Shown here piece by piece: positions 1 through 5,704 of a stretch of DNA of 9,560 nucleotides (positions are counted from its first letter, which is position 1; every line of letters begins with the position of its first letter). A program made the position numbers and the translations under genes. Source of the DNA: Lachnospiraceae bacterium (GTDB lineage Bacteria > Bacillota > Clostridia > Lachnospirales > Lachnospiraceae); NCBI GenBank assembly GCA_024694785.1, contig JAILJL010000063.1, positions 1 to 9,560 of the forward strand, given 5' to 3'. The notes under the pieces are model-generated. The model was not told where the DNA came from and did no database searches. It saw nothing but the letters and a program-made list of their open reading frames with translations.

Positions 1-1287
1 AGTAGGTTCAAGCCTGTACCTGTTCAGCAATTCTCTGATCTTAGCCGAGAATTCCATCCTGTAGAAGTTAATTCTCGATATATTAATCGATATCGGAACT
101 ATCTTAACACCCTTGTCCAATTGTTCGCGTTGGAACCTGCATACTTCCTCACACACAAACAAATCCAATATCGCAACGAATCCGTTCTTCTCACACAAAG
201 GAACAAAGATACCCGGATTAATGGTTCCCTTAATCGGATGCTTCCACCTTATCAAAGCTTCCGCCGAGACCGTCTTGCCCGTCTTGGTATCTACGATTGG
301 TTGAAATACCACAAAAAACTGCTTATGATTAAGCGCCTGCTCCATCTCGATTACAAGTTCCTGCTCATTAAGGATATCTTCCTTAAGCTTCTCGCTATAG
401 TATGCGGATCTTATAAGATAACTATCCTTTATTGTCTGCAATGCCATATCGGCTCTGTCACACATAAGATATACTGGCATATCAGGATCGACAACCTCAT
501 ATATACCCATATGAAGCTGCAGGGTATAATCTATCGGGCTCGTGTGATCCTGCCCGGTTAAGATCCTCTCTATCTCAGGCATTATCTCATTAAGATATTT
601 CGTTGTCGTACAGAATACGAAGCTATCCGCTTCTGTTCTTGTACAGATGCCGTCATTTTTAATAAGATCTATAAGCTGATGAGCTATATTACGTAATACC
701 TGATCACCCAGCCTGCTGCCGAACAATTCGTTAACTACTTTAAATCGGTCTACGTTCCAGATCGCGATTGCGCATTTATCATCATGTGTCATAATGAATT
801 CACGCGCTTCTCTGTAAAATGTCTCTCTATTATATAATCCGGTCAATATGTCGCGTTGAGTTACGAACTTAAGCTCGTCTATCTGATGCGACATCTTAAA
901 CTGCGTATATATTACCTTATTAACCACATTTGAGACACGACGCCTTACAATTCGCTGATTATATGGCTTCGTAATGAAATCGTCCGCGCCAAGCTCTAAA
1001 GCTTCAACCTCATTATCTTCATCGAGCTCTTCGGAATTAACCACAATTGCAATGCTTTTAAATGCTTCATCTCTCTTGACCGCTCTCAAAAAATCAAATC
1101 CGTTCATCTTAGGCATGAAGATATCAAGAAGTATGATATCTATGCGAACCCCACTTCGTAATAACTTCAAGGCCTCATCGCCATCTCCCGCCTCGACTAT
1201 ATTGTACTCATTAAGAAATATACCGCGAAGTATCGCGCGATCGATTGCCCTGTCATCAACGATCATCATCGTAAGCATTTGTTCCAT
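1..1287 (-). CDS. Response regulator with receiver, degenerate GGDEF and EAL domains (c-di-GMP phosphodiesterase), 3' end outside window
   Basis: A cytoplasmic c-di-GMP signalling protein; 429 residues are visible and the frame is still open at base 1. Residues 1-120 form a receiver: acidic pair D11/D12, phospho-acceptor D55 in LLDIFMP, S85 at the switch position, and K107-P108. Residues about 140-290 form a GGDEF domain (RDILTGLYNR at 145-154), but its signature is EADSF (219-223), so cyclase activity should be lost. From about 305 an EAL domain begins, with SAEALIRWKHP (341-351) and INIS (401-404); the remaining metal and catalytic residues lie off the window. The likely role is phosphorylation-controlled hydrolysis of c-di-GMP, with the dead GGDEF possibly acting as a GTP sensor. 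The start is set by AAGGAG at 1295-1300, 7 nt before ATG. It sits 44 nt after larC2 with no clear terminator between, so co-transcription is likely. The domain assignment is firm; activity is inferred. Confidence 0.93.
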   Translation of the reverse strand, partial: MEQMLTMMIVDDRAIDRAILRGIFLNEYNIVEAGDGDEALKLLRSGVRIDIILLDIFMPKMNGFDFLRAVKRDEAFKSIAIVVNSEELDEDNEVEALELGADDFITKPYNQRIVRRRVSNVVNKVIYTQFKMSHQIDELKFVTQRDILTGLYNRETFYREAREFIMTHDDKCAIAIWNVDRFKVVNELFGSRLGDQVLRNIAHQLIDLIKNDGICTRTEADSFVFCTTTKYLNEIMPEIERILTGQDHTSPIDYTLQLHMGIYEVVDPDMPVYLMCDRADMALQTIKDSYLIRSAYYSEKLKEDILNEQELVIEMEQALNHKQFFVVFQPIVDTKTGKTVSAEALIRWKHPIKGTINPGIFVPLCEKNGFVAILDLFVCEEVCRFQREQLDKGVKIVPISINISRINFYRMEFSAKIRELLNRYRLEPT

Positions 1288-1331
1288 ATAATTACTCCTT
1301 ATATGACGTGCCATGCACTTACCGAGATTAA

Positions 1332-1793
1332 CTAACGCTTAATCTCACACTGTAGCTTCACTATATCAAATATCTCCTGGTATGTCTTATTGTGCTTCTC
1401 CGAGAGCGCTTTTACACTCTCATATTCAGGATAAAAGCGCGTCTTGCCGTTAGGTAACGTGCACACTTTGACCTGTACCTCACCAAGCGGTGTGGGTACC
1501 ATGACCTTCTCGCGTTTTAATATGTCACGTTCCCAGGCGGTCTTCCTTATACCGATTGTGGTCGTCTCAAGAAATATCAATTTCTCAAGTGCCTCCGCCT
1601 CTTCTTCATGACAGATAACCGAAAGCATGAACGCCGGCCGATTCTTCTTCATGAAGCAAGGCGTATAGCTTACATCAAGCGCACCTGCCTTAAGCAATCG
1701 CTCCATAGTAACGCCGAGAACTTCCGGAGACGCATCATCTATATTGGTCTCTAATTTAATCACGGTATCGTGTATGATATTCTCATTATTCAT
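1332..1793 (-). CDS. larC: LarC C-terminal domain (LarC2), nickel-pincer cofactor cyclometallase half
   Basis: This 153-residue protein matches only the C-terminal half of LarC (DUF111 / nickel-insertion family). Full LarC inserts nickel, with CTP hydrolysis, into the pyridinium-dithiocarboxylate nucleotide to give the NPN cofactor of lactate racemase (LarA). Visible family motifs are ETNIDDASPE (15-24), MKKNRPA (48-54), ETTTIGIR (76-83) and YPEYES (121-126). Usual LarC is about 400 residues, so the histidine-rich N-terminal LarC1 part is absent. In Lactobacillus the two halves are joined by programmed frameshifting, but here larB ends only 9 nt upstream, leaving no room for LarC1 in this operon. 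The ATG has AGGAG about 6 nt upstream, overlapping the larB stop codon, so the two genes are translationally linked. The family call is strong; whether the short form is functional alone, or pairs with a LarC1 encoded elsewhere, is unknown. Confidence 0.88.
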   Translation of the reverse strand: MNNENIIHDTVIKLETNIDDASPEVLGVTMERLLKAGALDVSYTPCFMKKNRPAFMLSVICHEEEAEALEKLIFLETTTIGIRKTAWERDILKREKVMVPTPLGEVQVKVCTLPNGKTRFYPEYESVKALSEKHNKTYQEIFDIVKLQCEIKR

Positions 1794-1802
1794 AGTATGC
1801 TC

Positions 1803-2534
1803 CTATTCTTCCTTCACTCTGCCAAGTACTGCAAGACGGTTAATCTGTGTCGCCATATAACCGGCACCGTATCCGTTATCAATATTTACAACCGCTATCC
1901 CATTAGCGCACGAATTAATCATTGTAAGCAACGCGGATAATCCGCCAAGATTGGCACCATATCCGACAGATGTCGGTACTGCTATAACCGGCTTATCGCT
2001 AAGGCCGCCAATCACGCTTGCAAGTGCTCCTTCCATACCTGCTATCGCGATAACCACGTTAGCTGCATTAATATCATCCACCCTTGAAAACAGACGATGA
2101 ATTCCGCTTACTCCCACGTCATATATTCTCGTAACCTTATTACCGAAGTATTCCGCGGTAAGAGCCGCTTCTTCGGCAACAAAAAGGTCCGCTGTTCCTG
2201 CGGTACAGATAGCGATATTACCTATCGGCTGCTTATTGGCTCTCGGGTCCTTATCATCAAGCTTAATCTGCAGGATACGTGATACCCTGTCATATTCCGC
2301 CTGCGGGAATTCCCTCCTTATAAGCTCTGCCTGATGCTCTGATGCTCTCGTTCCGAATACACAGCCATCATGCTCATAAAGTCTTTTATATATTTCTACC
2401 AGATGTTCATCATTTTTGCCCGCACAAAAAACGACCTCCGCAAAACCGGTGCGTCGCTTCCTGTCCGTGTCAAGCTTTGCAAAGCCCATCTCATCATATG
2501 TCTTTCCTGATACGTTAATTTCTTCCGTTGTCAT
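1803..2534 (-). CDS. larB: LarB, NaAD carboxylase/hydrolase of nickel-pincer cofactor synthesis
   Basis: LarB carboxylates the pyridinium ring of nicotinic acid adenine dinucleotide and cleaves off AMP, the first step of NPN cofactor synthesis; LarE then adds sulfur and LarC nickel. At 243 residues it is full length for the family. The N-terminal part carries VVFCAGK (34-40) and VFGTRASEHQ (59-68). The C-terminal half is a PurE/AIR-carboxylase-like domain with AGTADLFVAEEA (112-123), IAGMEGAL (164-171), PTSVGYG (187-193) and NIDNGYGAGYMA (217-228). C209 in NSCANGI is a candidate for the reactive cysteine known in LarB, although I could not align it. The ATG is preceded by a modest AAAAGG about 11 nt upstream. 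It is the first gene of the operon, behind a good promoter at 2605-2633. LarA and LarE are not in the window. Confidence 0.93.
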   Translation of the reverse strand: MTTEEINVSGKTYDEMGFAKLDTDRKRRTGFAEVVFCAGKNDEHLVEIYKRLYEHDGCVFGTRASEHQAELIRREFPQAEYDRVSRILQIKLDDKDPRANKQPIGNIAICTAGTADLFVAEEAALTAEYFGNKVTRIYDVGVSGIHRLFSRVDDINAANVVIAIAGMEGALASVIGGLSDKPVIAVPTSVGYGANLGGLSALLTMINSCANGIAVVNIDNGYGAGYMATQINRLAVLGRVKEE

Positions 2535-2604
2535 ATCTTATGCTGCCTTTTCATAATTAATAGTCTTAATGCGATCATATTACGCACTTTTCCACCGTAT
2601 TTTC

Positions 2605-2633
2605 ATTCTATCACCGATTATTCCCACTGTCTA
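2605..2633 (-). promoter_or_regulatory. Sigma-A promoter of the larB operon
   Basis: Read on the minus strand, TAGACA (2628-2633) is followed after 17 nt by TAGAAT (2605-2610), with a TG one base before the -10 (extended -10). Five of six bases match consensus at each box. The predicted transcription start near 2598 gives a leader of about 64 nt before larB. Confidence 0.7.
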
Positions 2634-2639
2634 TGCCAC

Positions 2640-2843
2640 AAATATTGAATAAAGTGTGTTGCGTTACACATTATCTATACCTATGGTTTAAAAAAAATCC
2701 GATGTACTACATATGGTATGCTTTTTCGGCTTAAGCGCATAAAAATCCGCGAATTTTCAAAAATACAATCCGCGCAAATCCTTGAAAACACAAGGTTTTT
2801 TAAATGACCGTTACAGATTTTTCAAAAAATAACGGTAAACCAC
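2640..2843. other. AT-rich intergenic DNA between the divergent larB and RNA promoters
   Basis: No coding frame or known RNA is visible here. It contains A/T tracts, a weak hairpin CCTTG/CAAGG followed by six T (2780-2801, plus strand), and a perfect 7-bp inverted repeat, ACCGTTA (2807-2813) and TAACGGT (2830-2836), ending 7 bp before the -35 box of the RNA promoter. It most likely serves as upstream regulatory DNA for the RNA gene. Confidence 0.5.
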
Positions 2844-2872
2844 TTTACATTTATGTAAAACTTTTGTAAAAT
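2844..2872 (+). promoter_or_regulatory. Sigma-A promoter of the non-coding RNA
   Basis: TTTACA (2844-2849) and TAAAAT (2867-2872) are separated by exactly 17 nt, predicting a start near 2879-2880, where the first hairpin of the RNA begins. The -35 box lies within a perfect dyad, TTTACAT-TT-ATGTAAA (2844-2859), so a repressor or activator could act here. Confidence 0.75.
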
Positions 2873-2879
2873 ACTAACT

Positions 2880-3168
2880 GTAGAAAGTGATTGCTTTCTA
2901 CACCAGATTCGCTTCTTGACGGAGGGGAGTCGGAATTTGAATAATAGTCGTTGCTTATGCAACCTACCAGAGACCATTAGGAGAATGAAGATGAACCGAA
3001 ATTAAGATTCGCATCGCGTGTACCAGGCAATCCACGAGATTCCTGGCCTTCAGGTATCTGAAGATCTGGAGGCCGAGCGCAAAGTATCTTTGCGCTTATA
3101 ATTTAAGTGCTTGCTAACCCACAAGCACACGAATCTTATAAGATGAGAACTGCTTCTCATCTTTTTTT
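2880..3168 (+). ncRNA. Free-standing structured non-coding RNA of about 290 nt, class unassigned (raiA-type is one candidate)
   Basis: A complete RNA transcription unit with no long reading frame. It starts with a perfect 8-bp hairpin, GTAGAAAG/CTTTCTAC (2880-2901). A purine-rich segment GGAGGGGAG (2921-2929) and hairpin GTTGC/GCAAC (2950-2963) follow. A 9-bp long-range stem, TAAGATTCG (3003-3011) with CGAATCTTA (3130-3138), encloses four hairpins: CCAGG/CCTGG (3023-3046), CTTCAG/CTGAAG (3048-3063), AGCGCAAAG/CTTTGCGCT (3076-3096) and GTGCTTG/CAAGCAC (3107-3128). An intrinsic terminator closes it. Nothing on this strand follows until 7171, so it is not a leader of a neighbouring gene. It lacks the hallmarks I know for tmRNA, RNase P RNA, small SRP RNA and 6S RNA. 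Its size, isolation and Clostridia context would fit the raiA motif, but I cannot confirm that from memory. Confidence 0.78.
3141..3168 (+). terminator. Intrinsic terminator of the non-coding RNA
   Basis: Perfect 9-bp stem AGATGAGAA (3141-3149) and TTCTCATCT (3154-3162) with a CTGC loop. The last T of the stem begins a run of seven T (3162-3168). Read on the minus strand it lacks a T tract, so it acts in one direction only. Confidence 0.88.
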
Positions 3169-3172
3169 AATT

Positions 3173-3233
3173 CAGACAGGCATCTCGAAGTGACGGGGCC
3201 TGTCTGCCACGACGCACCTTACACCGCAGGTGC
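3173..3233. repeat. Two hairpins between the converging RNA and hpt genes
   Basis: CAGACAGGC (3173-3181) pairs with GCCTGTCTG (3198-3206) across a 16-nt loop, and GCACCT (3214-3219) pairs with AGGTGC (3228-3233) across an 8-nt loop. Neither is followed by a T tract on either strand, so they are not classical terminators. They could form the 3' end of the hpt transcript or act as barriers to convergent transcription. Confidence 0.5.
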
Positions 3234-3237
3234 ACTT

Positions 3238-3576
3238 CTATGCAGTAAGTCTTCGCACAAGCTCTCTTAATGTTTCGATATAATTCTCAAAGTCTTCTTT
3301 GATGTATGACACATTTTCTTCTCTTGCGGCAAATTCATGTAACCTCGAGTGCTCCGAGAAATTCTCCGCCCCGATTGTCTTCGCCGTAGTCTTAAGCGCA
3401 TGAGCTTCTACCACATAATTCTTCCAGTCTTCTGCGTTGAAGTATTTGGTAAGCATCGAGATACGCTCCTCGGAATCAGTAGCAAAATCCTGAATTATCT
3501 CATCATACAATTCTTCCATACCACCACAGAAATTAATTCCCACTTCTCTATCAACGATAAATTCCTGTTCATTCAT
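3238..3576 (-). CDS. Stand-alone Hpt (histidine phosphotransfer) domain protein
   Basis: A 112-residue cytoplasmic protein that is essentially one Hpt domain, the four-helix bundle that passes phosphate between receiver domains in a phosphorelay. The phospho-accepting site is H59 in VEAHALKTTAKTIGA (56-70), a close match to the family pattern AHxLKxxaxxxGa; helices rich in E/K/L follow. An upstream in-frame ATG at 3678 would add 34 residues, but that stretch crosses the ydjH terminator. The ATG at 3576 has GGAG 8 nt upstream and is preferred. No histidine kinase is adjacent; the only receiver in view is in the GGDEF-EAL protein at the left edge. It is separated from the ydj operon by a terminator and probably has its own promoter, with a dyad at 3593-3620. 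The domain call is firm; the partner is unknown. Confidence 0.88.
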   Translation of the reverse strand: MNEQEFIVDREVGINFCGGMEELYDEIIQDFATDSEERISMLTKYFNAEDWKNYVVEAHALKTTAKTIGAENFSEHSRLHEFAAREENVSYIKEDFENYIETLRELVRRLTA

Positions 3577-3584
3577 AATATCAT

Positions 3585-3588
3585 CTCC
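3585..3588 (-). promoter_or_regulatory. Ribosome binding site that fixes the hpt start
   Basis: GGAG on the minus strand lies 8 nt before the ATG at 3576. The longer in-frame start at 3678 has no comparable site and lies within a terminator hairpin. Confidence 0.75.
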
Positions 3589-3592
3589 ATCC

Positions 3593-3620
3593 TGATAAAT
3601 AATCTGCAGATAGTCTATCA
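3593..3620. promoter_or_regulatory. Near-palindromic operator candidate upstream of hpt
   Basis: A 28-bp dyad centred on CTGCAG (3604-3609): arms TGATA (3593-3597) and TATCA (3616-3620) match, the core ATCTGCAGAT (3602-3611) is perfect, and 11 of 14 base pairs are symmetric overall. It overlaps a possible extended -10 on the minus strand, TG-A-TAGACT, for which I found no convincing -35. The arrangement suits a repressor or an activator-dependent promoter. Confidence 0.4.
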
Positions 3621-3656
3621 CGAAGTTATGAAGAATATGCGTCTTAAGAATACGGC

Positions 3657-3700
3657 AAAAGGCAGTTCTTTTGCACAATCTCGCGCAAAAAGAACCGCCC
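3657..3700 (-). terminator. Intrinsic terminator after ydjH
   Basis: On the minus strand GGC and GGTTC-type bases pair with GAAC and GCC around a 10-bp stem (3665-3674 with 3685-3695, one bulged A), followed at once by TTTT (3657-3660). The T tract is short but the stem is long. It separates the ydj operon from hpt. Confidence 0.65.
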
Positions 3701-3714
3701 TTAAACTAAACTAT

Positions 3715-4530
3715 TTAAAATGATCCGTGACTGCCGCCATGACTTCTTCCGGATGAAGATGTATGTGTCGACGATCCGCCGGACGATGTCTGCTTCGGTC
3801 TGGCTCTCCTTGTTACCGATGCATAAAGGAATGTATCCTTACTCAGGCTAACGTTAATTGAATCAGGATCCACATAATTATTGGCGTCCGCCGCAAATCT
3901 TACGCTCTTTAACTGCTTCTTCAAATGCGCCGTATAGATAAGCGCCACAACAAGCCCCACTATAATAAACATAACGACGCCCGTACCCGGATTATAAGGC
4001 TCCTTCGGCGGTTCATAAATAACGCCTTCCTCATATGACGCCATTACCTGTTCAGCATGATCGACCAATGTCGAGAATGCCATATAATAATCGCCGGAAC
4101 TAAGATATGGCTTTACGTAGCTCATTATATAGTCCTGCGTCGCATCGGAATATGCTTCTATCGCCTTACCGCAAGTGCTTATCGCCCACTCGCGCTCTTC
4201 CATCGCGATAACAAATTCCATTCCGGTATAATCATCGCCGATACCATATTCCATCTGATCATAGATATCATCCGCAAAAGCAACGATATCGGTATAACCA
4301 TAATCAGCCATATTCTCTTCGGTAATGATTATAAGATCCATTCCGTATTTGTCTACAAGCGCATTAATTCTGTCCTGTAAGCTGCTTGCCTGTGATTCAG
4401 TCAGAAGATTGGCCAAATCCTGCATACGATAAGTCTCTTTCTCAGACTCCGCATGTACGGATACTGCATTTAATCCCATGGTCACTATAAGGAGTGCCAC
4501 GGTAATAATAGATAAAAGTGCTTTCTTCAT
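3715..4530 (-). CDS. ydjH: Secreted/membrane-anchored TPM-domain protein, YdjH-like
   Basis: A 271-residue TPM-domain protein (the YgcG/Psb32-type fold). Residues 1-27 are a signal peptide (MKK, hydrophobic core, VHA then E), so the TPM domain lies outside the membrane. That domain spans about 34-170: DLANLLTESQASSLQDRI near the start, YGMDLIIIT (62-70), and AMEEREWAISTCGKA (109-123). One membrane helix follows (about 183-201, VVMFIIVGLVVALIYTA). The inside tail ends in a low-complexity Ser/Gly/His segment (249-271), a feature common in TPM proteins. AAGGAGG is 7 nt before the ATG and only 15 nt separate it from the upstream gene, so the two are translated from one message. In B. subtilis the counterpart works with YdjG and YdjI in positioning PspA at the membrane. 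The biochemical activity of TPM domains is not settled. Confidence 0.82.
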   Translation of the reverse strand: MKKALLSIITVALLIVTMGLNAVSVHAESEKETYRMQDLANLLTESQASSLQDRINALVDKYGMDLIIITEENMADYGYTDIVAFADDIYDQMEYGIGDDYTGMEFVIAMEEREWAISTCGKAIEAYSDATQDYIMSYVKPYLSSGDYYMAFSTLVDHAEQVMASYEEGVIYEPPKEPYNPGTGVVMFIIVGLVVALIYTAHLKKQLKSVRFAADANNYVDPDSINVSLSKDTFLYASVTRRARPKQTSSGGSSTHTSSSGRSHGGSHGSF

Positions 4531-4545
4531 GTCCGTGCCTCCTTA

Positions 4546-5631
4546 CTATATTAACCATATAAGATACGACAATGCCGCACCTATGATTCCCGCAATTGCG
4601 AATGATAATGCAAAGTACTTATTCTTAAGTCCCTTATCCATCGGAAGATCTCCGACGAACTTTCCGGTCTGTCCATTCATTGCAAACGTATAATTTGTTC
4701 CGTTGTATGTAGTATTAAGTATCCACACAGGTAGAAGCGCATACTTCGCATCGGCCCCCTCGACCTTAATGGATGAAGCCTCCGGTGTAACTGTTGAATA
4801 CTCCGTTACCGTATCCCTGAAAATCTCTTCAAGCGATCTCTTGGCGCGCTCATCCGCACGCTTAATCGTCTCTTCATCGGATACATCGTACTTATCTGCC
4901 AGGAATCCCGAGAGATAAGCCGTCTGGAAGTCTACTGCCTCGCTGTAATCAAACGGCTCAATAGATTCCATAAGATCGTCTGCCATCCTCTCAGAACCAT
5001 CAATCGGAATATTGTTAAACTTAACATCTCCGCCACGTACTACCGAGTATACGCTTGTCTCGGTATAATCATAATCACCGCTTGACCAGCATCTTAACTT
5101 GGTCGCCTTATATCTTACGATACCGCTTGCTTCAGTATTGAAAAGCCAGAACGGCACATATACACCTTTAATCTCATCAAGATGATTCTCATCCCTAAAG
5201 GTCTTAGGAAGAAGCTTCTTACCCTTATAATGCTCAAGCAGCTTCGCTTTGGCAGCCTTCTTATCGAGCTTAAACGGAATTACAAGATCAGGCTTAAGCA
5301 ATCCCTTGAACTGTTCCATCATAATAACGGGATTGCCGCAATAAGGACATGATGTCGCTCCCGTTGTCTCTTCTGCAATTATCTCGCCGCCGCAGGATTT
5401 GCAGACATAGCTTCTAAGTCCGGTCTCCTCATCAAGATTCCATTCTTCCTTATCACCAATATTCCAATTAGTATCATCTTCAGTATCATTCTGAAGGTCC
5501 TCGTCATATGCCTTAAGCGCTTCCATCTCGTATTCCGTATCACAGAACGGACACTTGCACTTCTGGAGGGTTGTATCGAATTCAACCTTACCGCCACAAC
5601 AAGGACACTTATATTCCTGTAAAGTAGACAT
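4546..5631 (-). CDS. ydjG: Double zinc-ribbon protein with C-terminal membrane anchor, YdjG-like
   Basis: A 361-residue protein starting with TFIIB-type zinc ribbons: C9-x2-C12 with C27-x2-C30 (CPCCGG and CPFCDTEYE), then C77-x2-C80 with C95-x2-C98 (CKSCGG and CPYCGN). An acidic linker (43-69) separates the two. The middle (105-335) is a conserved globular region with no motif I can assign to an enzyme, including VYVPFWLFNTEASG (157-170) and YALLPVWILNTTYNGTNY (297-314). One tail helix (about 338-359) ends at the C-terminus, so the protein should be tail-anchored with the ribbons in the cytosol. The start has AGGAG 7 nt upstream. It lies between the SPFH-like and TPM genes, the same gene trio as B. 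subtilis ydjGHI. Despite the ribbon name it is unlikely to be a transcription factor; it more likely links membrane and soluble partners. Confidence 0.82.
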   Translation of the reverse strand: MSTLQEYKCPCCGGKVEFDTTLQKCKCPFCDTEYEMEALKAYDEDLQNDTEDDTNWNIGDKEEWNLDEETGLRSYVCKSCGGEIIAEETTGATSCPYCGNPVIMMEQFKGLLKPDLVIPFKLDKKAAKAKLLEHYKGKKLLPKTFRDENHLDEIKGVYVPFWLFNTEASGIVRYKATKLRCWSSGDYDYTETSVYSVVRGGDVKFNNIPIDGSERMADDLMESIEPFDYSEAVDFQTAYLSGFLADKYDVSDEETIKRADERAKRSLEEIFRDTVTEYSTVTPEASSIKVEGADAKYALLPVWILNTTYNGTNYTFAMNGQTGKFVGDLPMDKGLKNKYFALSFAIAGIIGAALSYLIWLI

Positions 5632-5654
5632 ATATCTCTCCTATTTCATTACTT

Positions 5655-5688
5655 AAAATGCGCTCTCCAACGCTTATCGGAGAGCGCA
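5655..5688 (-). terminator. Attenuator-like hairpin between ydjI and ydjG
   Basis: Perfect 10-bp stem TGCGCTCTCC (5659-5668) and GGAGAGCGCA (5679-5688) with a 10-nt loop, followed on the minus strand by TTTTAA (TTTT at 5655-5658). No new promoter is evident before ydjG, so this is best read as a leaky terminator or processing site that makes ydjI message exceed ydjG-ydjH. Confidence 0.65.
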
Positions 5689-5704
5689 CATATTGAACTT
5701 TTAT

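Noticed and set aside
121..561. A 146-codon plus-strand frame
   Set aside because: It lies opposite the EAL/GGDEF coding region, which has clear domain motifs on the minus strand, and its own translation shows no recognisable pattern.
974..1291. A 105-codon serine-rich plus-strand frame
   Set aside because: It is the antisense of the receiver domain; its composition is low-complexity and it has no ribosome site or family resemblance.
2780..2801. Plus-strand terminator-like hairpin CCTTG/CAAGG with six T
   Set aside because: The stem is only 5 bp and no plus-strand transcript is known to reach it, so I do not call it a terminator.
2880..3168. tmRNA, RNase P RNA, SRP RNA, T-box or c-di-GMP riboswitch
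   Set aside because: I could not find a tRNA-like end or tag frame, the RNase P GAGGAAAGTCC core, the SRP GGAAG/GCAGC apical motif, a T-box AGGGTGG element or the GEMM core. The RNA also ends in a terminator with no downstream gene.
3577..3678. 34-residue N-terminal extension of the Hpt protein from ATG 3678
   Set aside because: The segment crosses the ydjH terminator and the 28-bp dyad and has no ribosome site, whereas ATG 3576 has GGAG at proper spacing.
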